64,000 nucleotides of DNA from Paeniglutamicibacter sp. Y32M11 (GCF_019285735.1 NZ_CP079107.1:3844001-3908000), one strand, 5' to 3'. Shown: positions 33,842 to 43,328, numbered from the stretch's first letter. The notes: generated by a model not told the origin, from the letters alone. Made by a program: numbers and translations.

Positions 33842-34309
33842 ATGGCGATCAAGCCGGGTACCAGCGTGAACACCACCGACCGCTTCCTAGCCAGCGAACT
33901 GGCAGGGGACATCGAGTTCCTCACGGCACGCACCCGCTCACTGGGATCATCGCGCGCCAACAAGCTCCTGGAGCCGCTCGGGCTCAAGGTCCGCTCGTAC
34001 TCCGTACTGTCCCTAGCCTGCAGCAATCTGGCGCCGACCCAGCGGGAACTAGCCGAGTTCCTTTCCCTTGACCCAAGTCAGATCGTGCCACTGATTGACC
34101 TGCTGGAAGACCGCGGCCTGGTGGAGCGGACGGCTGACCCTCAGGATCGCCGGTCCAAGGTCATCACCGGAACCTCCCTGGGGGTGCAGCTCTATGAGAA
34201 GGCCCGTCAAGCCACCGCCGAGGGCGAAGCTCTGGCCATGGCGCGACTCAGCACGTCCGAGCAGGAGACCTTGCGCGACCTCCTCTCGCGCATGGCTTTC
34301 CAAGAGTAG
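33842..34309 (+). CDS. phdR: MarR family regulator of the phenylpropanoid cluster
   Basis: A 155-residue MarR repressor: a winged helix spanning APTQRELAEFLSLDPSQIVPLIDLLEDRGLVERTADPQDRRSKVI, flanked by dimerisation helices. It is divergent from the SDR operon with a perfect dyad in the gap. C. glutamicum PhdR and Rhodococcus CouR are MarR repressors in the same position that release DNA with hydroxycinnamoyl-CoA; the same control is likely here. Confidence 0.83.
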   Translation: MAIKPGTSVNTTDRFLASELAGDIEFLTARTRSLGSSRANKLLEPLGLKVRSYSVLSLACSNLAPTQRELAEFLSLDPSQIVPLIDLLEDRGLVERTADPQDRRSKVITGTSLGVQLYEKARQATAEGEALAMARLSTSEQETLRDLLSRMAFQE

Positions 34310-34454
34310 AAGGGGCGTGGCGACCGCGTGCCAACAAGGGCAGATCACCGACCCCGCCCGGCCGCGTCTTGTGGCACTTCTTTCGATAATGCAGGTCGTC
34401 GCAGCCCTGCCGTCACCCTGGTGCCCAAACCTCAAGTTCAACCAGAGAAGCGTA

Positions 34455-34468
34455 AAATTATCTAATTT
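34455..34468. promoter_or_regulatory. AT-rich palindrome upstream of the HTH-TOBE regulator
   Basis: AAATTA-TC-TAATTT is a perfect dyad, about 48 bp before the regulator start, in otherwise GC-rich DNA; the surroundings extend it imperfectly (CGTA... / ...TTGCG). Likely operator or promoter core for the mod operon. Confidence 0.5.
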
Positions 34469-34515
34469 GCGACTCATACACACCTAAAGATCCGAATATG
34501 AGGCAGGATGTGGTT

Positions 34516-34926
34516 ATGACGAAACTTCGAGTCTCCGAGGCTGCCCGCTTTCTGGGAGTCAGCGATGACACCATTCGACGCTGGACGGAAAACGGAAACC
34601 TCACTCCCCTCAAGGACGACTCGGGCCGATTGGCCGTTGACGGTCTTGAACTGGCACATCTAGCTAGGGGCCAAGCCCAGCTTCCCGATGATCCCTCATC
34701 GGCGGCTTCTTCGGCCCGCAATCGTTTTGTCGGACTGGTCACCGGAATCACCATGGATACCGTCATGGCGCAGGTCGAGTTGCAGTGCGGACCATTCCGC
34801 GTCGTCTCACTCATGAGCAGCGAAGCAGCCCGCGAAATGAATCTCGAGCTGGGCTCCATCGCCACCGCAGTGGTCAAGGCAACCACCGTCATCATCGAAT
34901 CCCCGCAGGGAAAGATCGGCGTATGA
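34516..34926 (+). CDS. HTH (MerR/excisionase-like) regulator with a TOBE (Mop) molybdate-binding domain
   Basis: A 136-residue protein. The N-terminal DNA-binding part reads LRVSEAARFLGVSDDTIRRWTENGNLTP, as in MerR/excisionase-type helix-turn-helix domains; residues about 68-136 form a single Mop/TOBE domain (NRFVGLVTGITMDTVMAQVELQCG, ...GSIATAVVKATTVIIESP), which binds molybdate or tungstate. It is smaller than E. coli ModE and has a different DNA-binding domain. Its stop overlaps the modA start (ATGA), so it is probably the molybdate sensor of this operon. ATG 34498 is an alternative start. Confidence 0.85.
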   Translation: MTKLRVSEAARFLGVSDDTIRRWTENGNLTPLKDDSGRLAVDGLELAHLARGQAQLPDDPSSAASSARNRFVGLVTGITMDTVMAQVELQCGPFRVVSLMSSEAAREMNLELGSIATAVVKATTVIIESPQGKIGV

Positions 34927-35735
34927 GCCTTCACTACCGCCGAGTGTCCATGCTCCTCGCGGCAACCGCACTCATCGTCAGCCTTTCCGGCTGTGCGTTT
35001 GGCACCGTCGACAACGCGGATAATCAATCCCCCTCGGGAAGCAGCACCACCAGTGAACCAAGCGGTGAGATCACTGTCTTTGCTGCGGCCTCGTTAAAGG
35101 CTCCCTTCACCACCTTGGCCGAGAAATTCGAGGCCGCACACCCCGGTACCACCATCAAACTAAGCTTCGCCGGTTCCGCGGACCTGGTCACCCAGCTCAC
35201 CGCCGGCGCCCCAGCGGACGTCTTCGCCTCGGCAGACACCAAGAACATGTCCAAACTCCAGGACGCCGACCTTGTTGCTGACACGCCAGTCGACTTCGCC
35301 ACCAACACTCTGGAAATTGCGGTCCCCCCGGCCAACCCTGCGGCGGTCAATTCCCTTGCAGACTTGGTCGAACCCGGCCTCAAGCTGGTCATCTGCGCGC
35401 CGCAGGTACCGTGTGGGGCCGCGACAAAGGCCGTTGAGGAATCCGCGGGTATTACGCTGGCACCGGTCAGCGAGGAATCCTCGGTCACCGACGTCCTGGG
35501 CAAGGTGACAAGCGGTGAGGCCGACGCTGGGCTCGTGTACCTCACCGATATCAAGTCCTCCGGGGACAAGGTCAGGGGGATCAAATTCCCCGAGTCCTCC
35601 GCCGCGGTGAACATCTATCCGATCACCACCGTGAGCACCTCCAAAAATAAGGCTTTGGCCGATGCCTTCATCACCTCGATCACCGACGCGGCGGGCCAAA
35701 AAGTCCTGACCGACGCGGGGTTCGGTACGCCGTAG
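34923..35735 (+). CDS. modA: Molybdate ABC transporter substrate-binding lipoprotein
   Basis: A 270-residue lipoprotein (signal peptide with SLSGCAFG lipobox, Ser/Thr-rich linker) with a ModA-type periplasmic-binding fold: [51 protein letters not shown] and a C-terminal [11 protein letters not shown]. The two oxyanion-contacting serine regions (AAAS and GSAD) are present. The start overlaps the regulator stop; a frame upstream of this ATG is open but not used. Confidence 0.92.
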   Translation: MSLHYRRVSMLLAATALIVSLSGCAFGTVDNADNQSPSGSSTTSEPSGEITVFAAASLKAPFTTLAEKFEAAHPGTTIKLSFAGSADLVTQLTAGAPADVFASADTKNMSKLQDADLVADTPVDFATNTLEIAVPPANPAAVNSLADLVEPGLKLVICAPQVPCGAATKAVEESAGITLAPVSEESSVTDVLGKVTSGEADAGLVYLTDIKSSGDKVRGIKFPESSAAVNIYPITTVSTSKNKALADAFITSITDAAGQKVLTDAGFGTP

Positions 35736-35743
35736 GGCCCGGC

Positions 35744-36562
35744 ATGAACCGACGCAGCCCGGTAGGGTATACCGCGATTCCCCCCTGGATCTATGCCGTG
35801 GCCGGCTTGGGGGCATGTTTTGTTTTGCTCCCACTGCTCGCCATGGTGACCAAGGTTAACTGGTCCCAGTTCATCCCCCTGATCACCTCCGAATCCTCAC
35901 TGACGGCGTTGGGCCTGAGCCTACGCACCTCGGCGGCCAGTACGCTGCTGTGCATCGTACTCGGAATTCCCTTGGCGTTGGTGTTGGCGCGCGGGAGCTT
36001 CCCGGGACAGCGAATTCTGCGCGCCTTCGTACTGCTCCCGCTGGTACTTCCTCCGGTGGTTGGCGGCATCGCACTGCTCTATACCTTTGGTCGGCAGGGC
36101 TTACTGGGCCGCGGCCTGGAGGTGGCAGGTATCCAGATAGCGTTCTCCACCACCGCCGTGGTGCTGGCTCAGACTTTTGTGGCCCTGCCGTTTATGGTGG
36201 TCAGTCTCGAAGGCGCCTTGCGTAGCGCGGGCGGTAAGTATGAAGCCGTGGCCGCCACCTTGGGTGCCAGGCCAACTACGGTATTGCGCCGGGTGACGCT
36301 GCCGCTGGTACTACCCGGTCTGGCATCTGGCGCGGTATTGTCCTTTGCCCGCTGCCTCGGGGAATTTGGCGCGACCTTGACGTTCGCCGGATCGCTGGAG
36401 GGAGTCACCCGGACTCTGCCGCTGGAAATCTACTTACAGCGCGAGAGCGACGCCGATGCCGCCGTGGCACTGTCCCTAGTATTGGTGGCGGTGGCGGTCT
36501 TGGTTGTCGGGCTCGCGTATGGCAATCCCCAGCAAAAGAGGAAGAGTCGGGTGCCGCAATGA
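35744..36562 (+). CDS. modB: Molybdate ABC transporter permease
   Basis: A 272-residue membrane protein with about five to six helices and the ModB EAA loop ([29 protein letters not shown]), preceded by [22 protein letters not shown]. It forms the channel for molybdate with ModC. Its stop codon overlaps the modC start. Confidence 0.92.
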   Translation: MNRRSPVGYTAIPPWIYAVAGLGACFVLLPLLAMVTKVNWSQFIPLITSESSLTALGLSLRTSAASTLLCIVLGIPLALVLARGSFPGQRILRAFVLLPLVLPPVVGGIALLYTFGRQGLLGRGLEVAGIQIAFSTTAVVLAQTFVALPFMVVSLEGALRSAGGKYEAVAATLGARPTTVLRRVTLPLVLPGLASGAVLSFARCLGEFGATLTFAGSLEGVTRTLPLEIYLQRESDADAAVALSLVLVAVAVLVVGLAYGNPQQKRKSRVPQ

Positions 36563-37605
36563 GCTTTCACTTCGAGGCAACCCTTGCCAACCGCGACTTC
36601 GAGGTTTCGCTGCATTGTGAACCCGGCGAGACGCTGGCCGTGCTGGGGCCCAATGGGGCCGGCAAATCAACATTGCTGGCGATCATTGCCGGCCTGTTGC
36701 GGCCCGATTCCGGCAGGGCATCCATCGGCGAGCGCGTGCTCTTTGATCTCGGTGCACCTACACGTACCTGGCATGCCCCACATTTGCGCGGAACCGCGCT
36801 GCTCGCCCAAGAACCGCTACTCTTTCCCCACCTCAGTGCATTGGAAAATGTCGCCTTTGGACAGCGCAGTCAGGGGGTTCGCGCGGCGGCCGCGCGCAGC
36901 AGTGCCCGTGGTTGGCTTGCCGCCACGGAGACGGAAGAATTCGCGTCTCGCCGCCCCGATCAGCTGTCGGGCGGGCAGGCGCAGCGCGTTGCCTTGGCCC
37001 GCGCGTTGGCCACCTCACCCGAGCTTTTACTGCTAGATGAACCCATGGCCGCGTTGGACATCCATTCCGCGCCCATGATGCGTCGACTGCTCAAGCGCGA
37101 ATTGGCGCACCGCTTCGCCATTATCATCACCCATGACGTGCTGGATGCATTGATGTTGGCCGATAAGGTGGCGATTCTGGAGGGCGGACGCATTATCGAA
37201 TTCGGACCAACCCTCGAAGTGCTGAACCGGCCTCGTTCGCGTTTTGCCGCAGGGCTCTCGGGACTCAACCTGATCACTGGACCAACACGGGATGAAGTCA
37301 TTGATACCGACTACGGGTTGATCGCCGGTACCAGTGAATCCCCGCTGCCGCCGGGCACCCTGGCCGCAGCGACCTTCTCCCCTGCGGATATTTCCATTTA
37401 TCTGGATCCCCCACATGGCAGCCCGCGCAATATGCTCACTGCGTCCATCACCGAGATCGAGCCGCACGGTGATGCGATTCGAGTGCGGGCCGGGCAGCTG
37501 GCCGCCGACATCACCGTCGCTGCCCTGGCAGATTTGGCCCTTGAACCCGGGATGCGGGTCTTTTTTGTCCTCAAGGCAACCGCGGTGCGCATCTACCCTG
37601 CCTGA
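36559..37605 (+). CDS. modC: Molybdate ABC transporter ATP-binding protein
   Basis: A 348-residue ATPase: Walker [13 protein letters not shown], signature [16 protein letters not shown], Walker [12 protein letters not shown], switch ITHDVLDAL, and a C-terminal TOBE domain (about 280-348) that may sense molybdate for feedback inhibition. It is the end of the regulator-modABC operon; pobA begins 185 bp later in the same direction, with no clear terminator between. Confidence 0.92.
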   Translation: MSFHFEATLANRDFEVSLHCEPGETLAVLGPNGAGKSTLLAIIAGLLRPDSGRASIGERVLFDLGAPTRTWHAPHLRGTALLAQEPLLFPHLSALENVAFGQRSQGVRAAAARSSARGWLAATETEEFASRRPDQLSGGQAQRVALARALATSPELLLLDEPMAALDIHSAPMMRRLLKRELAHRFAIIITHDVLDALMLADKVAILEGGRIIEFGPTLEVLNRPRSRFAAGLSGLNLITGPTRDEVIDTDYGLIAGTSESPLPPGTLAAATFSPADISIYLDPPHGSPRNMLTASITEIEPHGDAIRVRAGQLAADITVAALADLALEPGMRVFFVLKATAVRIYPA

Positions 37606-37634
37606 GTAGGCACCGCACTCGCATCGATCACCCA

Positions 37635-37668
37635 CATCAACAATTATCATTCAATGAGACTGTTGATG
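37635..37668. promoter_or_regulatory. Inverted repeat upstream of pobA
   Basis: CATCAACA (37635-37642) and TGTTGATG (37661-37668) are exact complements with an 18-base spacer that contains TATCAT. It is a candidate operator or promoter region for pobA; the binding protein is unknown because no regulator gene lies next to pobA. Confidence 0.45.
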
Positions 37669-37790
37669 CATCGACGGTGAGCGTGCCCACAGACTGGTTC
37701 CAGACACTTCACCACCGAGGACACCGCGAGCCATGCGCAACGATGCGTTTCGGCCAATGACCTCCCGGTAGAAAGACTTGGATCCTGCTT

Positions 37791-38981
37791 ATGAGTACAG
37801 CGCGCACCATCATCAAGACTCAAGTCGGCATCGTGGGCGGCGGCCCCGCCGGATTAATGCTCTCGCATCTTTTGGCCAAGACCGGCGTCGAAAACCTCGT
37901 TGTTGAGTCCCGTGATCACGAGACCATCCGCAACACCCACCGAGCCGGCATCCTGGAGGCCGGTTCGGTCAAGATGCTCACCGACTCCGGCGTCAACGGA
38001 CGCGTACTGACCCATGGCGACGAACACACCGGGATCGACCTGCGCTTCAACGGCGAATCCCACCCGCTGGACTTCACCGACTTGGTCGACGCCACCGTCA
38101 CGCTCTACGCACAGAACGAGGTCTTCGTCGACCTAGCCGCGGCCCGTAAACGCGATGCCGGCGACGTGCGCTATTCCTCCGAAGTCACCGCGGTCTTCGA
38201 CCTGGAAACCGAGACCCCGAAGTTCCACTTCACCGACGCGGACGGCAACGGCTTCGAGGTGCACTGCGACATTCTGGTCGGCGCCGATGGCTCGCGGTCC
38301 TTCTGCCGCCGCGCGGTTCCCGGCACACAAGACTTCAAGATCGAGTACCCCTTCGCTTGGTTCGGCATCCTAACCGAGGCCCCCAAGAGCTCCCCGGAAC
38401 TGATCTACGCGAACTCCCCACACGGCTTCGCTCTGATCTCCCAACGCTCGGAGACCGTGCAGCGCATGTACTTCCAGTGCGACCCGAACGAGGACGTGGA
38501 TTCTTGGAGCGATGACCGGATCTGGAACGAGCTGCAGCGCCGCGTCGACGGGCCCGACGGCTTCACCCTGAAGACCGGGAACATCTTCGACAAGACCGTG
38601 TTGAAGTTCCGCTCCTTTGTCCGCGAACCGCTCTCCCACGGCCGGATGTTCCTGATCGGCGACGCCGGGCACACCGTCCCGCCCACCGGCGCTAAGGGTC
38701 TTAATCTGGCCTTCGCCGACGTCAGGGTGCTCTTCGAGGCCATCGACTCGTTCTACTCCACCCAAAACTCGGCGCTGCTGAACGGCTACTCCGATCTGGC
38801 GCTGAAACGCGTCTGGAAGGCGCAGAACTTCTCCTACTGGATGACCTCGATGCTGCACACCCCGGTGAACGCCGACCCATTTATGGCTAAGCGCGCGCTG
38901 GGCGAACTCGATACCGTCACCTCCTCCCGTTATGGGCAGCAATACTTGGCCGAGTCCTACACCGGCTGGCCACACTCCTAG
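37791..38981 (+). CDS. pobA: 4-hydroxybenzoate 3-monooxygenase
   Basis: A 396-residue flavoprotein that hydroxylates 4-hydroxybenzoate to protocatechuate with NAD(P)H and oxygen. FAD-binding motifs: VGIVGGGPAGLMLSHLLAKTG at the N terminus, VGADGSRSFCRRAVP in the middle, and GDAGHTVPPTGAKGLNLAFADV. The motif set is the same as that of Pseudomonas PobA and length is equal (about 394). It leads the run pobA-pcaHGBDC. There is no adjacent PobR. Confidence 0.94.
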   Translation: MSTARTIIKTQVGIVGGGPAGLMLSHLLAKTGVENLVVESRDHETIRNTHRAGILEAGSVKMLTDSGVNGRVLTHGDEHTGIDLRFNGESHPLDFTDLVDATVTLYAQNEVFVDLAAARKRDAGDVRYSSEVTAVFDLETETPKFHFTDADGNGFEVHCDILVGADGSRSFCRRAVPGTQDFKIEYPFAWFGILTEAPKSSPELIYANSPHGFALISQRSETVQRMYFQCDPNEDVDSWSDDRIWNELQRRVDGPDGFTLKTGNIFDKTVLKFRSFVREPLSHGRMFLIGDAGHTVPPTGAKGLNLAFADVRVLFEAIDSFYSTQNSALLNGYSDLALKRVWKAQNFSYWMTSMLHTPVNADPFMAKRALGELDTVTSSRYGQQYLAESYTGWPHS

Positions 38982-39037
38982 CCTTCTCCCGTCTTTTCTC
39001 CACCATCTCCGCACGCCCCCACCGAAAGGAGCACGCA

Positions 39038-39871
39038 GTGAGCACCGAAACCACCTCACCCGAGACGTTCAACGATTCGCATGTGCTGGATCCAGCAGCC
39101 ACCACGCTCTCCCAGGAAGCCATCTCCACCGAGATCGCCGACATCCACGAGGCCTACCGCCAGTTAGTTGTTGACGGGAAGAAAGCCGAGACGCAGCCGC
39201 GCATCGACTTCGCTCCCTACCGCTCCTCGCTGCTGCGCCACCCCACCAAGAACCTGCACCACGTGGACCCCGAGACCATTGAGCTGCACTCCCCCGCCTT
39301 CGGTGAGCGCGACGTGCACGCCCTAGAATCGGATCTGACCATCCAGCACAACGGCGAGCCGATCGGCGAGCGCATTGTGGTCGCCGGGCGCGTACTCGAC
39401 GGTGACGGACGCCCGGTCGCCGGCCAGCTGGTGGAAATCTGGCAGGCCAACGCCGCCGGACGTTACATCCACAAGCGTGACCAGCACCCTGCCCCGATCG
39501 ACCCGAACTTCACCGGTGTGGGTCGTGCGATCACCGGTCCCAATGGCGAATACTCCTTCACCACCATTAAGCCGGCGCCCTACCCGTGGAAGAACCACCA
39601 CAACGCCTGGCGCCCGGCGCACATCCACTTCTCGCTCTTCGGAACCGACTTCACCCAGCGGATGATCACCCAGATGTACTTCCCGGGCGATCCGTTGTTC
39701 AGCCTTGACCCGATTTACCAGGCGATCACCGACAAGGATGCCCGCGACCGGTTGGTCGCCACCTACGACCACTCGATCACCAGCCACGAATGGGCCACCG
39801 GCTACAACTGGGACATCGTGTTGACCGGGTCCAACCAGACCTGGATGGAAGACGAAGAGGGAGATCACTAA
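39038..39871 (+). CDS. pcaH: Protocatechuate 3,4-dioxygenase beta subunit
   Basis: A 277-residue iron(III) dioxygenase subunit. The ligands lie in the typical segments: Tyr in WQANAAGRYIHKRDQ and His/Tyr in PYPWKNHHNAWRPAHIHFSLFG. It cleaves protocatechuate between the hydroxyl groups, giving 3-carboxy-cis,cis-muconate. It is longer at the N terminus (about 40 residues) than Pseudomonas PcaH, as in other actinobacteria. GTG start after AAAGGAG. Confidence 0.94.
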   Translation: MSTETTSPETFNDSHVLDPAATTLSQEAISTEIADIHEAYRQLVVDGKKAETQPRIDFAPYRSSLLRHPTKNLHHVDPETIELHSPAFGERDVHALESDLTIQHNGEPIGERIVVAGRVLDGDGRPVAGQLVEIWQANAAGRYIHKRDQHPAPIDPNFTGVGRAITGPNGEYSFTTIKPAPYPWKNHHNAWRPAHIHFSLFGTDFTQRMITQMYFPGDPLFSLDPIYQAITDKDARDRLVATYDHSITSHEWATGYNWDIVLTGSNQTWMEDEEGDH

Positions 39872-39872
39872 C

Positions 39873-40466
39873 ATGACTCAGTCACCTAACACCGGCGCAG
39901 CCGCACTGAAACTGGCTCCCACCCCGGGACAGACCATCGGCCCGTTCTACGGTTATGCCCTTCCCTATGAGAAGGACAACGAACTGGTCAACCAGTCCCG
40001 CCCCGGCGCCGTCCGCCTGCACGGCGTGGTCACCGACGGGGCCGGGACCGTCATCCCCGACGCACTGCTAGAAATCTGGCAGCCCGACGAGGACGGCACT
40101 ATCGTCTCCAAGGACGGCTCGCTGGTGCGCGACGGCTACACCTTCACCGGGTGGGGCCGCACGGCAGTGGACAACGTCGGGCACTACACCTTCACCACGC
40201 TGAATCCCGGAGCCACCGAGGCCGGCAAGGCACCGTTCATCATGCTCACTGTCTTCGCCCGCGGCCTGCTCAACCGCCTGTTCACCCGCATCTACCTGCC
40301 GGAGGACACCGCGGCACTGGCCAACGATCCGCTGCTGGCCTCACTGGACCCCCAAGCGCGTCAAACGTTGATCGCCACCCGCGAGGAAGATGGTTCGTTG
40401 CGCTTCGACATCTCGCTGCAGGGCGAGGGCGAAACCGTGTTCCTGTCCTACCCGCGCGAGTCGTAA
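39873..40466 (+). CDS. pcaG: Protocatechuate 3,4-dioxygenase alpha subunit
   Basis: A 197-residue subunit (PTPGQTIGPFYGYALPY, ALLEIWQPDEDGT, GWGRTAVDNVGHYTFTTLNPG, LNRLFTRIYLPED). It has the intradiol-dioxygenase fold but not the iron ligands, which are supplied by PcaH. It follows pcaH after one base. Confidence 0.94.
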   Translation: MTQSPNTGAAALKLAPTPGQTIGPFYGYALPYEKDNELVNQSRPGAVRLHGVVTDGAGTVIPDALLEIWQPDEDGTIVSKDGSLVRDGYTFTGWGRTAVDNVGHYTFTTLNPGATEAGKAPFIMLTVFARGLLNRLFTRIYLPEDTAALANDPLLASLDPQARQTLIATREEDGSLRFDISLQGEGETVFLSYPRES

Positions 40467-40631
40467 CACTCGCTCCCTCAAGTGCCCCCGAGCGCCGGGG
40501 ACTCGCCGTTTCCACCCCCGAACCGGGATGATGGTCACGGTGAGTTCCCGCGTTGCGGGGGCTTTGGCGGTTCATTCCCGCCATCTAGCTTCGCCAGCCA
40601 CATCAACAGACCTCCAGGAGAATCACCGACC

Positions 40632-42035
40632 ATGTTCCCGGCCGATTACGGACTCTTGACCCCAGCGTGGGCGGCGACGCCCGTATCAGATACCACCTCG
40701 GATACCGCCTTCGCCCAGGCAATGCTCGACGTGGAGGCCGCCTGGGTCAAGGTTCAGGCCGACGCCTCGCTGTGCAGCGCCGCTGATGCCCAAGCCGTCG
40801 CCGATATCGCCAAGGTTGAGCTTTATGATCTGGCCGAGTTAGCCGGCAAGGGTCCGGATGGGGCCAACGCGCTGATCCCGCTATTGGGCATGATGCGTGC
40901 GCAACTCACCGCTTCCGGCGCCCCCGCGACCGCTGCAACCGCACTGCACCGCGGGGCCACCAGCCAGGACGTGATCGACAGTGCCCTGATGCTCATGGCA
41001 GCCCGCTCCATCACGCTGATCCGCGCCGACCTGCTAACAGCCGGTGTAGCGCTCTCCGAACTCAGCGCCGCACACGCCACCACCCTGTGTGTGGCGCGCT
41101 CCCTGACCCAACATGCGCTGCCCACCGTCTTCGGGCTGCGCGCAGCAAACTGGCTCGCCGCCCTCACTGCGGCCGTGCGCGTCCTTGATGCCGTGTCCCT
41201 GCCTTTGCAATGGGGCGGGGCGGTGGGCACTCTGGCCTCACTGCACCAGCGTCTGGGCACCTCTCTTCCGTACAAATCCGAGCATTCCCTGGCCGAACGG
41301 GCCCACCAACTGTCCACCGCTCTGGCTACGGAACTTGGCTTGGGCGTCCCGGTCGCCCCCTGGCACACGGTGCGCCAACCGGTACTGAGCCTGGGTTCCG
41401 CGCTGGGTTCGGTCATTGCAGCGGCCGGCACCTTCGGCGCCGACGTACTCACCGCTTCCCGTCCGGAGATCGGCGAGCTGTCCGAACCGCGCGAAGCCGG
41501 CAAGGGTGGATCTTCCGCCATGCCGCAAAAACAGAACCCCGTTCACTCGGTACTGCTGCGCAACGCCGCATTTGCCGCCCCCGCCCACGTTGGAACGCTC
41601 TTCACCGCCGCCGGTACCGCAGTGGATGAACGTCCAGACGGCGGCTGGCATGCAGAATGGGCTCCACTGCGCGAGCTGCTCCGCTTGGCTGGCGGCGCCG
41701 GGCACCACGCAGCGAGACTGGCCGCGGGACTAGATGTTCACCCCGAGGCCATGGCCCGGAATATGGCCCTGTCCGGGGACCTTTTGGTATCCGAGCGTAT
41801 CTCGGCCGTGGTGGCGCCCTTGGTGGACGGCGGCAAGGCAGCGGTGCAAGAGCTGGTCCTTGAATCCTTGCGCACCGGCACCCCCCTGCGTTCACTGTTG
41901 CTAGGAGTCCTGCCCTCGGACATGGACAACCACGTGTTCCTGGATGACCTGCTGGACCCGGCCGGCTACCTAGGCTCGGCCACCGACTTTATTACCCGTA
42001 TTCGCGACGATTTCAACGATTGGAAGGTCTCATGA
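40632..42035 (+). CDS. pcaB: 3-carboxy-cis,cis-muconate cycloisomerase
   Basis: A 467-residue member of the fumarase/aspartase superfamily; the signature loop is GGSSAMPQKQNPVHSV, and HRGATSQDVIDSALML is the second conserved region. It makes 4-carboxymuconolactone. The ATG at 40632 has CAGGAG before it; the open frame upstream to 40482 is not part of the protein. About 165 bp lie between pcaG and this start, with only a weak CCCGC/GCGGG hairpin near 40543. The stop overlaps the pcaD start. Confidence 0.93.
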   Translation: MFPADYGLLTPAWAATPVSDTTSDTAFAQAMLDVEAAWVKVQADASLCSAADAQAVADIAKVELYDLAELAGKGPDGANALIPLLGMMRAQLTASGAPATAATALHRGATSQDVIDSALMLMAARSITLIRADLLTAGVALSELSAAHATTLCVARSLTQHALPTVFGLRAANWLAALTAAVRVLDAVSLPLQWGGAVGTLASLHQRLGTSLPYKSEHSLAERAHQLSTALATELGLGVPVAPWHTVRQPVLSLGSALGSVIAAAGTFGADVLTASRPEIGELSEPREAGKGGSSAMPQKQNPVHSVLLRNAAFAAPAHVGTLFTAAGTAVDERPDGGWHAEWAPLRELLRLAGGAGHHAARLAAGLDVHPEAMARNMALSGDLLVSERISAVVAPLVDGGKAAVQELVLESLRTGTPLRSLLLGVLPSDMDNHVFLDDLLDPAGYLGSATDFITRIRDDFNDWKVS

Positions 42036-42847
42036 GCATCCCTACCCTGACCCCATCACTGCTGCATGCAGCACCGGAACTACCCACTCTCATTCTCGGC
42101 CCCTCGCTGGGCACCGGTTCGCTGGCCCTCTGGGGACCGGCCGTGCCGTACCTCAAGGACAACTTCCAGCTGGTGGCCTGGGATCTTCCCGGACACGGCG
42201 AATCGGCTCCGTCCACCGAGGAATTCTCTATGGCCGAGCTGGCCGCGGGCGTCATCAACATGATCCAGGCACTGGAAACCGATCAGGTCATCGCCGCTGC
42301 CGCACCACTGTTTTACGCCGGTGTATCCATTGGCGGCGCCATCGCGCTGCAGCTGGCTAACGATTTCCCCGGCGCCTTTGCCGGGCTCTCGGTCATTTGC
42401 TCGGCAGCAAAGATCGGCACCCCAGAGGGCTGGAAGGACCGCGCGGAACTCGTGGCCAAGGCCGGCACTCCGGTCGTCGTGGCAGGTTCTGCCGAACGCT
42501 GGTTTGCCCCCGGTTTCATCGAAGCCAATCCAGTGATCTCCACCGACCTGCTGCACAATCTGCAGGATGCGGACCGCTTTGCCTATGCCCATGCCTGTGG
42601 CGCACTGGCCGGCTTCGATTTGCGTGAATCTCTGGCCACCATGAGCGACCCGATCCTGGCGATCGCCGGCGCCCACGACTCGGTCTGCCCGCCGGCAGAT
42701 GCCCAGTTCATCGCGCAGCACACGCAAAATGGCCAAGCCGCCACCGTTGATACCGCCGCGCACCTAGCCCCGGCCGAAGACCCGGCAGCCACCGCCGCAC
42801 TGCTGAACGACTTCTTCGCCTCGATCACCACGGAGAAAACCGCATGA
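42032..42847 (+). CDS. pcaD: 3-oxoadipate enol-lactonase
   Basis: A 271-residue alpha/beta hydrolase. The nucleophile elbow is AGVSIGGAIALQ (Ser), DLPGHGESAP is the oxyanion-side motif, and the acid and base lie in AGAHDSVCPP and AAHLAPAEDP. It opens beta-ketoadipate enol-lactone to beta-ketoadipate. Unlike in many actinobacteria, it is not fused to the following decarboxylase (PcaL form); the genes are separate here and overlap by ATGA on both sides. Confidence 0.92.
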   Translation: MSIPTLTPSLLHAAPELPTLILGPSLGTGSLALWGPAVPYLKDNFQLVAWDLPGHGESAPSTEEFSMAELAAGVINMIQALETDQVIAAAAPLFYAGVSIGGAIALQLANDFPGAFAGLSVICSAAKIGTPEGWKDRAELVAKAGTPVVVAGSAERWFAPGFIEANPVISTDLLHNLQDADRFAYAHACGALAGFDLRESLATMSDPILAIAGAHDSVCPPADAQFIAQHTQNGQAATVDTAAHLAPAEDPAATAALLNDFFASITTEKTA

Positions 42848-43260
42848 GCAGCGCCGATCGCCTCCCTGGGGACACCTATGATGCGGGCTTAACCGTCCGC
42901 AAGCAGGTCCTTGGCACCGAACACGTGGCCAGGGCCACCAACAACTCCAACGAATTCACCGACGAATTCCAGGAAATGATCACCCGCTATGCCTGGGGCA
43001 CCATCTGGACCCGCGATGGCTTGGAGCGCACCACCCGCAGCGCCATCACGCTGACCGCGCTGATCGCCGGCGGCTATTGGGAAGAGCTCGAAATGCACGT
43101 GCATGCGGCCTTGCGCAATGGCATGACGGCGAACGAGATCAAGGAAGTCTTCCTGCAATCGGCCATCTATTGCTCGGTTCCGGCAGCGAACACCGCGTTT
43201 AAGATCGGCAAGAAGGTCTTGGCCGAATACGCGGAACAGGACGCCGCTGCGGCCGAGTAA
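42844..43260 (+). CDS. pcaC: 4-carboxymuconolactone decarboxylase
   Basis: A 138-residue CMD/AhpD-fold enzyme (RKQVLGTEHVARATNNSNEFT, TRYAWGTIWTRDGLERTTRSAITLTALIAG, LRNGMTANEIKEVFLQSAIYCSVPAANTAF). It decarboxylates 4-carboxymuconolactone to the enol-lactone. Last gene of the pobA-pcaHGBDC run, followed by a terminator. Confidence 0.93.
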   Translation: MSSADRLPGDTYDAGLTVRKQVLGTEHVARATNNSNEFTDEFQEMITRYAWGTIWTRDGLERTTRSAITLTALIAGGYWEELEMHVHAALRNGMTANEIKEVFLQSAIYCSVPAANTAFKIGKKVLAEYAEQDAAAAE

Positions 43261-43281
43261 GAGCTTTTGCACAGCGGTATG

Positions 43282-43328
43282 AGAAGGGATCTGGACGATG
43301 AAAATCGTGCGGATCTCTTCTTTTTTCT
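43282..43328 (+). terminator. Rho-independent terminator of the pca operon
   Basis: An 18-bp imperfect stem (43282-43299 with 43304-43321, wobble pairs and one mismatch) closed by a GAAA loop and followed by TTTTTTC. It is the clearest intrinsic terminator in the window. Confidence 0.85.
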
